Below are positions 56,539 through 64,000 of a stretch of DNA of 64,000 nucleotides, piece by piece. Position numbers and translations under genes: made by a program. Under the pieces are notes generated by a model that was not told where the DNA came from, made no database searches, and saw nothing but the letters and a program-made list of their open reading frames with translations. Within the stretch, counting starts at the first letter, position 1; the number at the start of each line of letters is the position of its first letter. The DNA comes from Streptomyces tibetensis (GTDB lineage: Bacteria; Actinomycetota; Actinomycetes; Streptomycetales; Streptomycetaceae): the NCBI RefSeq assembly GCF_007655005.1, contig NZ_SZVW01000004.1:248001-312000 (forward strand), in the 5' to 3' direction.

Positions 56539-57429
56539 ATGGACGACCAGGCTGCGAGCAGCCCGCAGGACGCCCACAGCGTCCCCATGTGCTACCGCCA
56601 CCCGGACCGCGAGACCGGCATCCGCTGCACGCGCTGCGAGCGCCCGATCTGCCCCGAGTGCATGGTCAACGCCTCCGTCGGCTTCCACTGCCCCGAGTGC
56701 GTCCGCACCGGCTCCGGCACGGGCCACTCGCCCACGGCCGCGGTGCCCCGCACGATCGCGGGCGGCTCGATCGCCGCCGATCCCCGGCTGCTGACCAAGA
56801 TCCTCATCGGCATCAACCTGGCCGTGTTCATCGCCGTCCAGGTCCACGAGTCGCTGCTGAACGACATCGTCCTGCTCGGCGCCTGGCCGCCGGCGCCCTT
56901 CACGCCCACACAGGGCGTGGCGGGAGGCGAGTGGTACCGCATGGTGACGTCGATGTTCACGCACCAGGAGATCTGGCACATCGCGTTCAACATGCTCAGC
57001 CTCTGGTGGCTCGGCGGCCCGCTCGAGGCGGCACTCGGCCGCGCCCGCTATCTGGCGCTCTACGTCATCTCCGGCCTCGCGGGCAGCGCGCTGGCGTACC
57101 TGCTGACGTCCCCGACCACGGCGACCCTGGGCGCCTCGGGCGCCATCTTCGGCCTCTTCGGCGCGACTGCCGTGCTGATGCGCCGGCTCAACTACGACAT
57201 GCGGCCGATCATCGCGCTGCTGGTGATCAACCTGATCTTCACCTTCAGCCCCGGCTTCAACATCTCCTGGCAGGCTCACATCGGAGGCCTGGTCGCCGGC
57301 GTCGTCGTCGGATACGCCATGGTCCACGCTCCGCGTGAGCGCCGCGCGATCGTGCAGTACGGCACCTGCGCCCTGGTTCTGGGAGTGGTCGTGCTCATGA
57401 CCGTTCTGAGGACGACACAGCTCGCCTGA
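56539..57429 (+). CDS. Rhomboid-family intramembrane protease with B-box zinc finger
   Basis: The 296-residue protein has an N-terminal Cys/His cluster (CYRHPDRETGIRCTRC, CPECM, CPECV) forming a B-box-like zinc finger. About seven membrane segments follow, with the rhomboid catalytic serine in GASGAIFGLFG and the histidine in WQAHIGGLVAG. The HIAFNMLSLWWLGG loop is also typical. It cleaves transmembrane substrates that are unknown here. ATG 56539 has GGGGAGA 3–5 bases upstream. A cluster of DnaA boxes follows the stop. Confidence 0.92.
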   Translation: MDDQAASSPQDAHSVPMCYRHPDRETGIRCTRCERPICPECMVNASVGFHCPECVRTGSGTGHSPTAAVPRTIAGGSIAADPRLLTKILIGINLAVFIAVQVHESLLNDIVLLGAWPPAPFTPTQGVAGGEWYRMVTSMFTHQEIWHIAFNMLSLWWLGGPLEAALGRARYLALYVISGLAGSALAYLLTSPTTATLGASGAIFGLFGATAVLMRRLNYDMRPIIALLVINLIFTFSPGFNISWQAHIGGLVAGVVVGYAMVHAPRERRAIVQYGTCALVLGVVVLMTVLRTTQLA

Positions 57430-57436
57430 GCAGGCG

Positions 57437-57636
57437 TTGTCCACAGCGGGTGTCGGATCTTGTGCATACGGTGCGGGAACACATGTGCCCCCTGTCACTG
57501 ACCTGGGTATCTGCAGGTCAGGCAGGGGGCGAACAAGTTTTCGAGTACCGGTACTTCCGTCATACCGGCGTCAACGTCCAACGGGTTATCCACAGATCGT
57601 CTTCATTATCCCCATGTGGAAAACTGCTGTGGATAA
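57437..57636. promoter_or_regulatory. Satellite cluster of DnaA boxes
   Basis: Three perfect boxes, TTGTCCACA (57437–57445), TTATCCACA (57586–57594) and reverse TTATCCACA (57628–57636), plus a reverse TTTTCCACA (57615–57623), lie within 200 bp between the rhomboid gene and crgA, about 20 kb from oriC. Confidence 0.75.
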
Positions 57637-57683
57637 CTCAGCGAACACCCCTGGGCAGAGCTGCGTTCAGCGTGCGGTGACCG

Positions 57684-57938
57684 CTACTTCCACTGGGTGG
57701 AGACACCGAATCCGGCGGCGATGAAGCCGAAGCCCACCACGATGTTCCAGTTGCCGAGCGAGTCGAGGGGCAGGGATCCGTCGGTGACGTAGAAGACGAC
57801 GATCCAGGCCAGGCCGATGAGGAACATGGCCAGCATGACGGGCGCGACCCAGGCACGGTTGCTGAGCTTGATGGCGGTCGTGTGCTTCGCAGGCGGCGGC
57901 GTGTAGTCGGCCTTCTTGCGGATACGTGACTTCGGCAC
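57684..57938 (-). CDS. crgA: Cell division protein CrgA
   Basis: The 84-residue protein has a basic cytoplasmic N-terminus ([15 protein letters not shown]) and two membrane helices ([19 protein letters not shown] and [17 protein letters not shown]), ending STQWK as typical for CrgA. It coordinates FtsZ-dependent septation in Streptomyces sporulation and recruits divisome proteins in mycobacteria. GTG 57938 has AGGAGAG about 8 bases before it; the longer frame upstream is a shadow of the divergent DUF881 gene. Confidence 0.95.
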   Translation of the reverse strand: MPKSRIRKKADYTPPPAKHTTAIKLSNRAWVAPVMLAMFLIGLAWIVVFYVTDGSLPLDSLGNWNIVVGFGFIAAGFGVSTQWK

Positions 57939-58077
57939 GAGGGTCTCTCCTGTCGATGCGCTGCGTGGCCGCGCAGGTAACTGGGTCGGTCTCGGGGCAG
58001 CGTAAGGGGACTCCGATTGCTCCCCCGGGCGTCCGTTAGCGTAGTGCTTCCGCCGCGCCGAAGGAGATAAGGGTACG

Positions 58078-58857
58078 TTGAGCAATTCTGCCGACTCCCC
58101 CGGGACGGGATCCACCCCTGAGCGCGCGCGGCGTTTCCGGCCTGTGCGCGTCCTCACGGCGGCGGTGTTCGCTCTCGCGGGGCTTATTTTCTTCACCAGC
58201 TTCGACACGGCCAAGGGCACCAACATCCGCACGGACACCTCGCTGCTCAAGCTGTCCGACCTCATCCACGAGCGCAGTCGTGAGAACGGCGAGCTGGACG
58301 AGACCAACGGCACCCTGCGCCAGGAGATAGAGGCCCTCGCCGAGCGAGACGACGGCAGCACCAAGGCGGAGGACGACAAGCTCACCGCGCTGGAGAAGCG
58401 CGCGGGCACGCAGAAGCTCAGGGGCGACTCGGTCTCGGTCACGCTCAACGACGCTCCGCCGGACGCCACGGCCAAGCTCCCCGGCTATCCCGAGCCGCAG
58501 CCGGACTACCTGGTCATCCACCAGCAGGACCTCCAGGCCGTGGTGAACGCGCTGTGGCAGGGCGGGGCCAAGGGCATCAAGGTCATGGACCAGCGGCTGA
58601 TCTCCACCAGCGCGGTGCGCTGCGTGGGCAACACCCTGATCCTTCAGGGCCGCGTCTACTCGCCGCCGTACAAGATCACGGCGGTCGGTGACCCGGGCAA
58701 GTTGCAGAAGGCGCTCGCGGCATCGCCGGCCATCCAGAACTACATGGTCTACGTCAATGTCTACGGGCTCGGATGGAAAGTCGAGGAGAACGGCCCGGTG
58801 ACTCTGCCCGGCTACTCGGGCACAGTGGATCTGCACTACGCGAAGCCCGTGGAGTAG
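58078..58857 (+). CDS. DUF881 membrane protein
   Basis: This 259-residue protein has one N-terminal membrane helix ([17 protein letters not shown]), a coiled-coil ([17 protein letters not shown], about residues 60–110) and an extracytoplasmic DUF881 domain of about 140 residues ([35 protein letters not shown]). DUF881 proteins are common next to division genes; in Bacillus YlxW/YlxX are relatives. It starts with TTG 58078, with AAGGAG 11 bases upstream. Divergent from crgA, it leads into the sortase run 23 bases later. Confidence 0.85.
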   Translation: MSNSADSPGTGSTPERARRFRPVRVLTAAVFALAGLIFFTSFDTAKGTNIRTDTSLLKLSDLIHERSRENGELDETNGTLRQEIEALAERDDGSTKAEDDKLTALEKRAGTQKLRGDSVSVTLNDAPPDATAKLPGYPEPQPDYLVIHQQDLQAVVNALWQGGAKGIKVMDQRLISTSAVRCVGNTLILQGRVYSPPYKITAVGDPGKLQKALAASPAIQNYMVYVNVYGLGWKVEENGPVTLPGYSGTVDLHYAKPVE

Positions 58858-58880
58858 CGGCCAGGCCGGGGGAGCTGCCG

Positions 58881-59558
58881 GTGCGCGTGATCGTCAGGAC
58901 CATCAGCGAACTCTGCATCACCGTCGGCAGCCTGATCGTGCTGTTCGTCGTCTACGTGCTCTTCTGGACCGGTGTGAGGGCCGATGGCGTCATGGACGAC
59001 CAGATCGACCTGCTCCACGAGGAGTGGTCGAAGCCCCGCCCGCCGGCCGGCGGCCTGCCCGCGGGTCCTGTGAGACCCGCGCCCTACGTCGAGGGCAGGC
59101 CTTTCGCGATCATGTACATCCCGCGGCTCGGTTTCACGTGGAACAAGCCCGTGCTCGAAGGCACCGCCACCGGCATCCTGAAGAAGGGGCTGGGTCACTA
59201 TGCCGACACCGCACAGCTCGGGCAGAAGGGGAACTTCGCGGTCGCCGGCCACCGCCGTACGCACGGTGACCCCTTCAAGGACTTCCCCCAGCTCAGGCGG
59301 GGCGACGCGGTGGTGCTGACCGACGGTACGACCTGGTTCACGTATCGGATCGACAAAGGCCCGTACAAAACAGTCCCGTCCGACGTCGAGGTGATCGACC
59401 CTGTCCCACGTACTTCCGGGTATACGCGTTCGGGCCGCTATCTGACGCTGACCACGTGCGAACCGGAATGGGGACACAGTCATCGGCTGATCGTCTGGGC
59501 GCACCTGGACTCCACTCAGCCCGTGGAGGCCGGGAAACCGGAGGCGCTGCGCCGTTAG
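58881..59558 (+). CDS. Class E sortase, first of three
   Basis: The 225-residue sortase has an N-terminal membrane anchor (ITVGSLIVLFVVYVLFW) and the catalytic triad His in VAGHRRTHG, Cys in LTLTTCEP and Arg in HRLIVWAH. Class E sortases attach LAxTG-bearing proteins to peptidoglycan. GTG 58881 has GGGGGAG 6 bases upstream. It is shorter than the downstream pair and lacks their long cytoplasmic extension. A one-mismatch parS-like sequence lies within it at 59131–59144. Confidence 0.88.
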   Translation: MRVIVRTISELCITVGSLIVLFVVYVLFWTGVRADGVMDDQIDLLHEEWSKPRPPAGGLPAGPVRPAPYVEGRPFAIMYIPRLGFTWNKPVLEGTATGILKKGLGHYADTAQLGQKGNFAVAGHRRTHGDPFKDFPQLRRGDAVVLTDGTTWFTYRIDKGPYKTVPSDVEVIDPVPRTSGYTRSGRYLTLTTCEPEWGHSHRLIVWAHLDSTQPVEAGKPEALRR

Positions 59559-59611
59559 TCTGGTGGCTGTACGGCGTGGGTCTGGTGCCGTGGTACGACG
59601 GAAGGGACGGC

Positions 59612-59773
59612 ATGTACGGCTGGATCTGGCGGCATCTGCCGGGAAACACGTGGGCTAAGGCAGTGATCTCACTCGTCCTGGTCGTGGCCGTGGTCTACGT
59701 CCTCTTCCAGTACGTCTTCCCGTGGGCGGAACCGCTGCTGCCCTTCAACGATGTGACGGTGGACAACCAGTGA
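59612..59773 (+). CDS. Tiny membrane protein between sortase and amidotransferase genes
   Basis: This 53-residue single-pass protein starts MYGWIWRHLPGNTWAKAVIS, with a helix VISLVLVVAVVYVLFQYVF and a short acidic tail. GGAAGGGACGG lies just before ATG 59612, and its stop overlaps the next start by 4 bases (GTGA), which supports translation. The frame is open upstream into the sortase, but no better start exists. Function is unknown. Confidence 0.75.
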   Translation: MYGWIWRHLPGNTWAKAVISLVLVVAVVYVLFQYVFPWAEPLLPFNDVTVDNQ

Positions 59774-60408
59774 GCGCGCGCATTCTCGTCGTCGACAACT
59801 ACGACAGCTTCGTCTTCAACCTGGTCCAGTACCTGTACCAGCTGGGCGCCGAGTGTGAGGTTCTGCGCAACGACGAGGTGTCGACCGCGCACGCCCAGGA
59901 CGGTTTCGACGGGGTCCTGCTCTCTCCGGGGCCCGGCACGCCGGAGCAGGCCGGCGTCTGCGTCGACATGGTCCGGCACTGCGCCGACACGGGCGTCCCG
60001 GTCTTCGGCGTGTGCCTCGGCATGCAGTCGATGCAGGTGGCCTACGGCGGTGTGGTGGATCGCGCGCCCGAGTTGCTGCACGGCAAGACGTCGTTGGTCG
60101 AGCATGGCGGCGGCGGTGTGTTCGCGGGTCTGCCCTCCCCCTTCACGGCGACGCGCTACCACTCGCTGGCCGCCGAGCCGGCGACGGTTCCGGCCGAGCT
60201 GGAGGTCACGGCGCGCACGCACGACGGCATCGTGATGGGCCTCAGGCACCGCGAACTGCCGGTCGAGGGAGTGCAGTTCCATCCCGAGTCGGTGCTGACC
60301 GAGCACGGGCACCGGATGCTGGCGAACTGGCTGGTGGAGTGCGGCGACCAGGGTGCGGTGGCGAGGTCGGCCGGGCTCGCCCCGGTGGTGGGCAGGGCCA
60401 CGGCGTGA
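59770..60408 (+). CDS. Class I glutamine amidotransferase (PabA/TrpG type)
   Basis: The 212-residue glutaminase subunit starts VSARILVVDNYDSFVFNLVQ, with an oxyanion glycine block SPGPGTPEQAG, nucleophile Cys in GVCLGMQSMQ and His-Glu in QFHPESVL. It releases ammonia from glutamine for anthranilate or aminodeoxychorismate synthase; no synthase subunit is nearby, so its partner is encoded elsewhere. GTG overlaps at both ends bind it tightly to the tiny membrane protein and the following sortase, an odd operon companion for a wall enzyme. Confidence 0.9.
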   Translation: MSARILVVDNYDSFVFNLVQYLYQLGAECEVLRNDEVSTAHAQDGFDGVLLSPGPGTPEQAGVCVDMVRHCADTGVPVFGVCLGMQSMQVAYGGVVDRAPELLHGKTSLVEHGGGGVFAGLPSPFTATRYHSLAAEPATVPAELEVTARTHDGIVMGLRHRELPVEGVQFHPESVLTEHGHRMLANWLVECGDQGAVARSAGLAPVVGRATA

Positions 60409-61577
60409 CCGCGCTGCGCCCCGAGCGCGAGTCCGACACCTCGTACGGGCAGCAGTCGTACGGGGTGTCGGGTGCGTTCGAGGACTGGTCGGGCGGGGGG
60501 TACGGGGCGTCCTCGCGGCAGGAGCCGTATCCGCCGGGACCGGGAGCGCGGCCGCAGTCCGGGGTGCGGCATCCGGGGCAGTACGCGTCGTACGAGCCCG
60601 TCCCGGACGAGCGGTATCTGCCGCCCGTGGACGAGGAGACGGTGGCGCTGCGGATTCCGGATCCTTCTGCGGAGGGCGGTGATCCCACAGCGGGTTCTGC
60701 GGCTTCTTCCGGCGCGCGGCAGGACGGATCCGCCCCCGGTGGCCGCGCGGCCCGCAGAAAGGCCGCCAAACGCCGTCACGGGCGCCATGGGGGTGCGGCG
60801 GACAGTCCGGCGGCCGCGCAGGAGGGCAGCGACTCCGATTCCGGCAGCCCGGTGCGGTCGCCGCTGTCGCGGGTCGAGGCGCGGCGGCAGGCGCGGGCGC
60901 GCAAGCCCGGGCCGGCGGTCGTCGTGAGCCGGGCCATCGGCGAGGTGTTCATCACCACGGGCGTGCTGATGCTGCTGTTCGTCACCTATCAGCTGTGGTG
61001 GACGAACGTCCGGGCGCATGCCCAGGCCGGCCAGGAGACCAGCAGCCTCCAGAACGACTGGGCGAGCGGCAAACGCAGTCCGGGGGCCTTCGAGCCGGGG
61101 CAGGGTTTCGCCATCCTGCACATCCCGAAGCTGGACGTGGTGGTGCCGATCGCCGAGGGCACCAGCAGCAAGGGCGTGCTGGACCGGGGGATGGTCGGCC
61201 ACTACGCAGAGGGTGCGCTGAAGACGGCGATGCCCGGTGACAAGACCGGCAACTTCGGGCTCGCGGGCCATCGCAACACCCACGGAGAACCGTTCCGGTA
61301 CATCAACAAGCTCGCTCCGGGTGATCCGATCGTCGTGGAGACGCAGGACGAGTACTTCGTCTACAAGATGGCGTCGATCCTTCCGGTGACGCCGCCGAGC
61401 AACACGAGCGTGCTGAATCCCGTGCCCACGGGGTCCGGATTCACCGAGCCCGGCCGTTACATCACGCTGACCACGTGCACGCCGGAGTTCACCAGCAAGT
61501 ACCGGATGATCGTCTGGGGCAAGATGGTCGAGGAACGGCCGCGCAGCAAGGGCAAGCCGGATGCGCTCGTCAGTTAA
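60405..61577 (+). CDS. srtE1: Class E sortase, long form (SrtE1-like)
   Basis: The protein has 390 residues. A disordered cytoplasmic region of about 165 residues is rich in Gly, Pro, Arg and Ser, with basic patches (RRKAAKRRHGRHGG). A membrane anchor (EVFITTGVLMLLFVTYQLWW) and the sortase domain follow. The catalytic His is in LAGHRNTHG, Cys in ITLTTCTP and Arg in KYRMIVWG. In S. coelicolor the pair at this locus (SrtE1/E2) anchors long chaplins needed for aerial hyphae; assignment is by position. GTG 60405 overlaps the amidotransferase stop. Confidence 0.88.
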   Translation: MTALRPERESDTSYGQQSYGVSGAFEDWSGGGYGASSRQEPYPPGPGARPQSGVRHPGQYASYEPVPDERYLPPVDEETVALRIPDPSAEGGDPTAGSAASSGARQDGSAPGGRAARRKAAKRRHGRHGGAADSPAAAQEGSDSDSGSPVRSPLSRVEARRQARARKPGPAVVVSRAIGEVFITTGVLMLLFVTYQLWWTNVRAHAQAGQETSSLQNDWASGKRSPGAFEPGQGFAILHIPKLDVVVPIAEGTSSKGVLDRGMVGHYAEGALKTAMPGDKTGNFGLAGHRNTHGEPFRYINKLAPGDPIVVETQDEYFVYKMASILPVTPPSNTSVLNPVPTGSGFTEPGRYITLTTCTPEFTSKYRMIVWGKMVEERPRSKGKPDALVS

Positions 61578-61590
61578 GGGCAGATGACCA

Positions 61591-62340
61591 GTGGCAGCGA
61601 CCACCGACACGGACCACGAGAAGCACACCGGCGGGGCGTCCCGGCCTCCTGCGGCACGTCGCAGGCCCGGCCCGGTCGCCATGGCGGTCAGTTTCTTCGG
61701 GGAACTCCTCATCACGGCGGGCCTGGTCCTCGGCCTGTTCGTCGTCTACTCGCTGTGGTGGACGAACGTGGTCGCCGATCGGGCGGCCGGCAAGCAGGCC
61801 GACAAGGTCCGTGAGGACTGGGCCCACGGCCGGGGTGGTCCCGGTGCGCTGGACACCAAGAACGGCATCGGGTTCCTGCATGTGCCGGCGATGCGCAACG
61901 GCGAGGTCCTGGTCGAGAAGGGCACGTCGAGCAAGATCCTCAACGACGGTGTCGCCGGCTACTACACCGATCCGGTGAAGGCGACCCTGCCGATGTCGGG
62001 CAAGGACGGCAACTTCTCGCTCGCCGCCCACCGTGACGGCCACGGCGCCAAGTTCCACAACATCGACAAGATCGAGAAGGGCGACCCGATCGTCTTCGAG
62101 ACGAAGGACAAGTGGTACGTCTACAAGGTCTTCGACATCCTTCCTGAGACCTCGAAGTTCAACGTCAAGGTCCTCTCCCAGGTCCCGGAGGAGTCCGGTA
62201 AGAAGAAGCCGGGCCGCTACATCACGCTGACGACCTGCACTCCGGTGTACACGAGCACGTACCGGTACGTGGTGTGGGGGGAGCTGGAGCGCGTGGAGAA
62301 GGTGGACGCGGACCGGACACCGCCGAAGGAACTGGGCTGA
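61591..62340 (+). CDS. srtE2: Class E sortase (SrtE2-like)
   Basis: The 249-residue sortase has a short cytoplasmic tail, membrane helix (ELLITAGLVLGLFVVYSLWW), catalytic His in LAAHRDGHG, Cys in ITLTTCTP and Arg in YRYVVWGE. It resembles the preceding sortase over the whole extracytoplasmic domain, indicating a tandem duplication. It lies 13 bases downstream and is followed by a hairpin. The GTG start has only a weak AAGGG about 15 bases upstream. Confidence 0.9.
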   Translation: MAATTDTDHEKHTGGASRPPAARRRPGPVAMAVSFFGELLITAGLVLGLFVVYSLWWTNVVADRAAGKQADKVREDWAHGRGGPGALDTKNGIGFLHVPAMRNGEVLVEKGTSSKILNDGVAGYYTDPVKATLPMSGKDGNFSLAAHRDGHGAKFHNIDKIEKGDPIVFETKDKWYVYKVFDILPETSKFNVKVLSQVPEESGKKKPGRYITLTTCTPVYTSTYRYVVWGELERVEKVDADRTPPKELG

Positions 62341-62380
62341 CTGCCTGCTTCGTGGGAGGTGGGCCGCTAGCATGACGGGG

Positions 62381-62415
62381 GCCCGAAGCCGCAACTATCA
62401 TTTGCGGCTTCGGGC
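62381..62415. terminator. Bidirectional terminator
   Basis: A 14-bp perfect stem (62381–62394 with 62402–62415), followed by CTTTG, separates the sortases from the convergent nuclease gene. Confidence 0.85.
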
Positions 62416-62434
62416 CTTTGTGGTGGTCGGGTCG

Positions 62435-63466
62435 TCACTCCAGGACGGTCAGGGCCGCCCCGGCGCTCCATTCCTCCACCAGTCCACGGTGTACGGCGGT
62501 GATGCCGCTCTCGGCCGCGATGTTGAGGGCGTCTCGGGTGAAGGGGCATGTCGCCACGAACAGGGCCACCTCGGAGTCGTGGAGGACCTTGGCCGCTCCG
62601 AGGAACTTCTGGATCTCGGGGCTGGTGATGGAGAGGTGGGGCGCGAACCTCTTGCACTGGACGACGATGCGCCTCCCGCCGGCGGTGAGCGCGGTGATGT
62701 CGATGCCCCGGTCCCTTCCGCCGCCTTGCACGACGACGTTGGTGCAGCCGTCGCGACGCAGCAGCTCGGCGACGTGTTCTTCGAACTCGCGCCCGTTCAT
62801 GGCGTCCATGGCGGCCATGACTCCGGCCAGGGGGCGGTCCTCCCGGGGGGCTTCCAGCCGCTGCAGCCGGTTGTGGTGCTGCTTCAGTCGCTTCTCGATG
62901 CGCTGGACGCCTGCCCGGAGGGCGGTGAGCTCCCGCCGGTGCTCGCCCGAGGTTTCGATCAGGGCGTTGAACAGGGGGACGACGGTCCTCCCCAGGATGT
63001 GGGTGATGCGCTGGTCGATGCGGGCGTCGAGGGAGGCGGTGTCGGCCGGGGCAGGGTTTTCCACAGGGTGTGTGCGCGCCAGGTACTCCATGTCGAGGAG
63101 GTACACACGCACCTGACGTGCGACTTCGCTGTCTCGGAGCAGCATGGCGATGTTGAGGACGGCGCGTCGGGGGAAGAGTGCGAGGGATCGGGTGCGTGAC
63201 TGGATGCCACTGAGGTTCTTGAAGGACCTCAGTTCTTCGCCGGTGAGCAGCCGGTAGCCGCTGGCTTCCAGCTCGGTTCGGTGGTCCTTGACGAGTGACT
63301 TGATGGCTTCGAGACCGACGTCGAAGTACGACGCCACCATCGCTGTCGTCACGTGCATCCCGTCGGGCAGCAGAGACAGCGCTTTGACCTTGTCGAGCAC
63401 GTCCGTGCGGTCGAGCACGCTGCCGCGCAGGGTCTGTGATTCCAGCAAGGCCGTTTCGTTGATCAC
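62435..63466 (-). CDS. Mrr-type restriction endonuclease fused to an antirepressor-like N-terminus
   Basis: This is a 343-residue protein. The N-terminal about 135 residues (VTTAMVASYFDVGLEAIKSL, LLTGEELRSFKN, ALFPRRAVLNIAMLLRDSEV) look like the RhuM/antirepressor type of DNA-binding module seen in phage and toxin-like proteins. A coiled-coil (RRELTALRAGVQRIEKRLKQ) follows. The C-terminal Mrr-fold nuclease has the motif D-x(n)-QxK in GRDRGIDITA and VVQCKRF, preceded by GREFEEHVAELL. All nuclease residues are present. GTG 63466 has GGAGGACAG 6–9 bases upstream. It could be a type IV defence enzyme, but no partner is adjacent. Confidence 0.85.
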   Translation of the reverse strand: MINETALLESQTLRGSVLDRTDVLDKVKALSLLPDGMHVTTAMVASYFDVGLEAIKSLVKDHRTELEASGYRLLTGEELRSFKNLSGIQSRTRSLALFPRRAVLNIAMLLRDSEVARQVRVYLLDMEYLARTHPVENPAPADTASLDARIDQRITHILGRTVVPLFNALIETSGEHRRELTALRAGVQRIEKRLKQHHNRLQRLEAPREDRPLAGVMAAMDAMNGREFEEHVAELLRRDGCTNVVVQGGGRDRGIDITALTAGGRRIVVQCKRFAPHLSITSPEIQKFLGAAKVLHDSEVALFVATCPFTRDALNIAAESGITAVHRGLVEEWSAGAALTVLE

Positions 63467-63596
63467 GTTCTGTCCTCCGGCTCGTGTGGCCGGGGTGGGT
63501 TCCGATGCCCCACCCCATCCGGTGAACGAGTCGGGACATATGAAGACACGATCGACGGACGCACACTCTTGCGGGGACGTCCTCGGCCGTGAAAGG

Positions 63597-63630
63597 CAGA
63601 GCCCCCGGCCTCTGTGGGCCGGGGGCTCTG
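63597..63630 (-). terminator. Terminator of pknB
   Basis: A 14-bp perfect stem (63597–63610 with 63617–63630) lies 28 bases past the pknB stop. Confidence 0.85.
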
Positions 63631-63657
63631 TGGGGTGCTGTGCGGTGAGGGGGGGGG

Positions 63658-64000
63658 TCAGTCGTCCTCGTTGCTGCCGTTGAGGCCGCCGAAGATGCCG
63701 CCGTTTCCGCCGCCGCCGCCGTTGTTGTTGTTGCCGCCGTTGTTCCCGAAGCCGACCGTCTGGAGGGTGATCGTCGTCCCCGCGGGGTCGTCGACCTCCT
63801 GGTCGGCGCCGGGGTTCTGGCCGGCGACGAGGGCGTTGTCGCTCTGGTCGCTGCCGCCCGCGAACTGGATGTTGGTGAAGCCGGCCTGCGCGAGGGTCTG
63901 CTTGGCCTGGCCGACCGTCTGGCCGACGACCTGCGGGACCTTGACCTTCTGCTGCTGCTTCTTCTTGCCGATCTGGATGTTCACCGACGAGTTCGGCTCG
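63658..64000 (-). CDS. pknB: PASTA-domain C-terminus of Ser/Thr kinase PknB (partial)
   Basis: The last 113 residues of a protein run off the window. A PASTA repeat (VKVPQVVGQTVGQAKQTLAQ, then SDQSDNALVAGQNPGADQEV) is followed by a Gly/Asn-rich tail ending GSNEDD. PASTA repeats bind peptidoglycan fragments and lipid II outside the cell. Position beside the srtE and crgA genes matches PknB in S. coelicolor. The kinase domain lies outside the window, so the kinase identity is inferred. The internal GTG at 63984 is not a start. Confidence 0.85.
   Translation of the reverse strand, partial: EPNSSVNIQIGKKKQQQKVKVPQVVGQTVGQAKQTLAQAGFTNIQFAGGSDQSDNALVAGQNPGADQEVDDPAGTTITLQTVGFGNNGGNNNNGGGGGNGGIFGGLNGSNEDD

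Noticed and set aside
59131..59144. parS-like GTTTCACGTGGAAC in the first sortase
   Set aside because: One mismatch to the palindrome and it encodes part of the conserved sortase fold (GFTWNKP). Kept as a note only, not counted as parS.
60012..60404. Sortase frame extended back through the amidotransferase gene
   Set aside because: The amidotransferase frame is certain there, and the GTGA overlap at 60405 gives a natural start.
62367..63566. 399-residue His/Arg-rich minus-strand frame overlapping the Mrr gene
   Set aside because: Shadow frame with biased composition; the overlapping frame has intact nuclease motifs.

Overview
This window is the origin region of a Streptomyces chromosome (high GC, GTG and TTG starts common). 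The gene order is, as far as I recall, that of S. coelicolor from dnaB (SCO3911) down to pknB (about SCO3848). The core rpmH–dnaA–oriC–dnaN–gnd–recF–dciA–gyrB–gyrA lies at about 34.9–47.6 kb. Species identification is not possible by eye. S. coelicolor locus numbers quoted below are from memory and positional.

Left part (1–16 kb): the 5' end of dnaB; a MATE-type exporter; the rpsF–ssb–rpsR–rplI operon; a small membrane protein; femX with an alanine-racemase-fold neighbour; a GT87 membrane glycosyltransferase; an isolated small secreted protein in an AT-richer pocket; a class A penicillin-binding protein; a PadR regulator upstream of ino1; an MFS protein; and an LppU/SCO3897 family protein. 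From 16 to 28 kb: the tRNA nucleotidyltransferase gene, then a membrane/cell-envelope run (DUF6049 protein, MurJ flippase, a pseudokinase, SigM with its anti-sigma factor) and trxB-trxA behind a textbook SigR promoter.

Origin-proximal segregation and replication module (28–48 kb): on the minus strand rpmH, rnpA, yidD, yidC, jag, rsmG, parA and parB run away from the origin. dnaA, dnaN, gnd, recF, dciA, gyrB and gyrA run the other way. oriC, between dnaA and dnaN, carries at least 17 DnaA-box-like 9-mers. Eleven perfect parS sites (GTTTCACGTGAAAC) are in the window: ten on the dnaB side of oriC and one on the gyrA side. Some lie inside parA, parB and the anti-sigma gene. Two are the centres of 30–32 nt perfect palindromes that probably also terminate two convergent genes.

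Right part (48–64 kb): tRNA-Ile(GAT), and 0.9 kb further a degraded copy of its 3' end plus terminator, enclosing an SPW-repeat gene (a likely integration scar); small secreted and membrane proteins; a membrane Ser/Thr kinase with a G-run-rich leader; an XRE-type regulator; tRNA-Ala(TGC); a DUF5324 protein; cyclophilin; rhomboid protease; crgA; a DUF881 protein; three class E sortases interleaved with a tiny membrane protein and an amidotransferase; an Mrr-type nuclease fused to an antirepressor-like N-terminus; and the PASTA tail of pknB. A small cluster of perfect DnaA boxes sits between the rhomboid gene and crgA, about 20 kb from oriC.

Most of the window is conserved Streptomyces core. 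The novelty lies in non-coding architecture (parS/terminator hybrids, tandem repeats beside parA, an operator array before padR, DnaA-box satellites, the tRNA scar) and in a few accessory genes.
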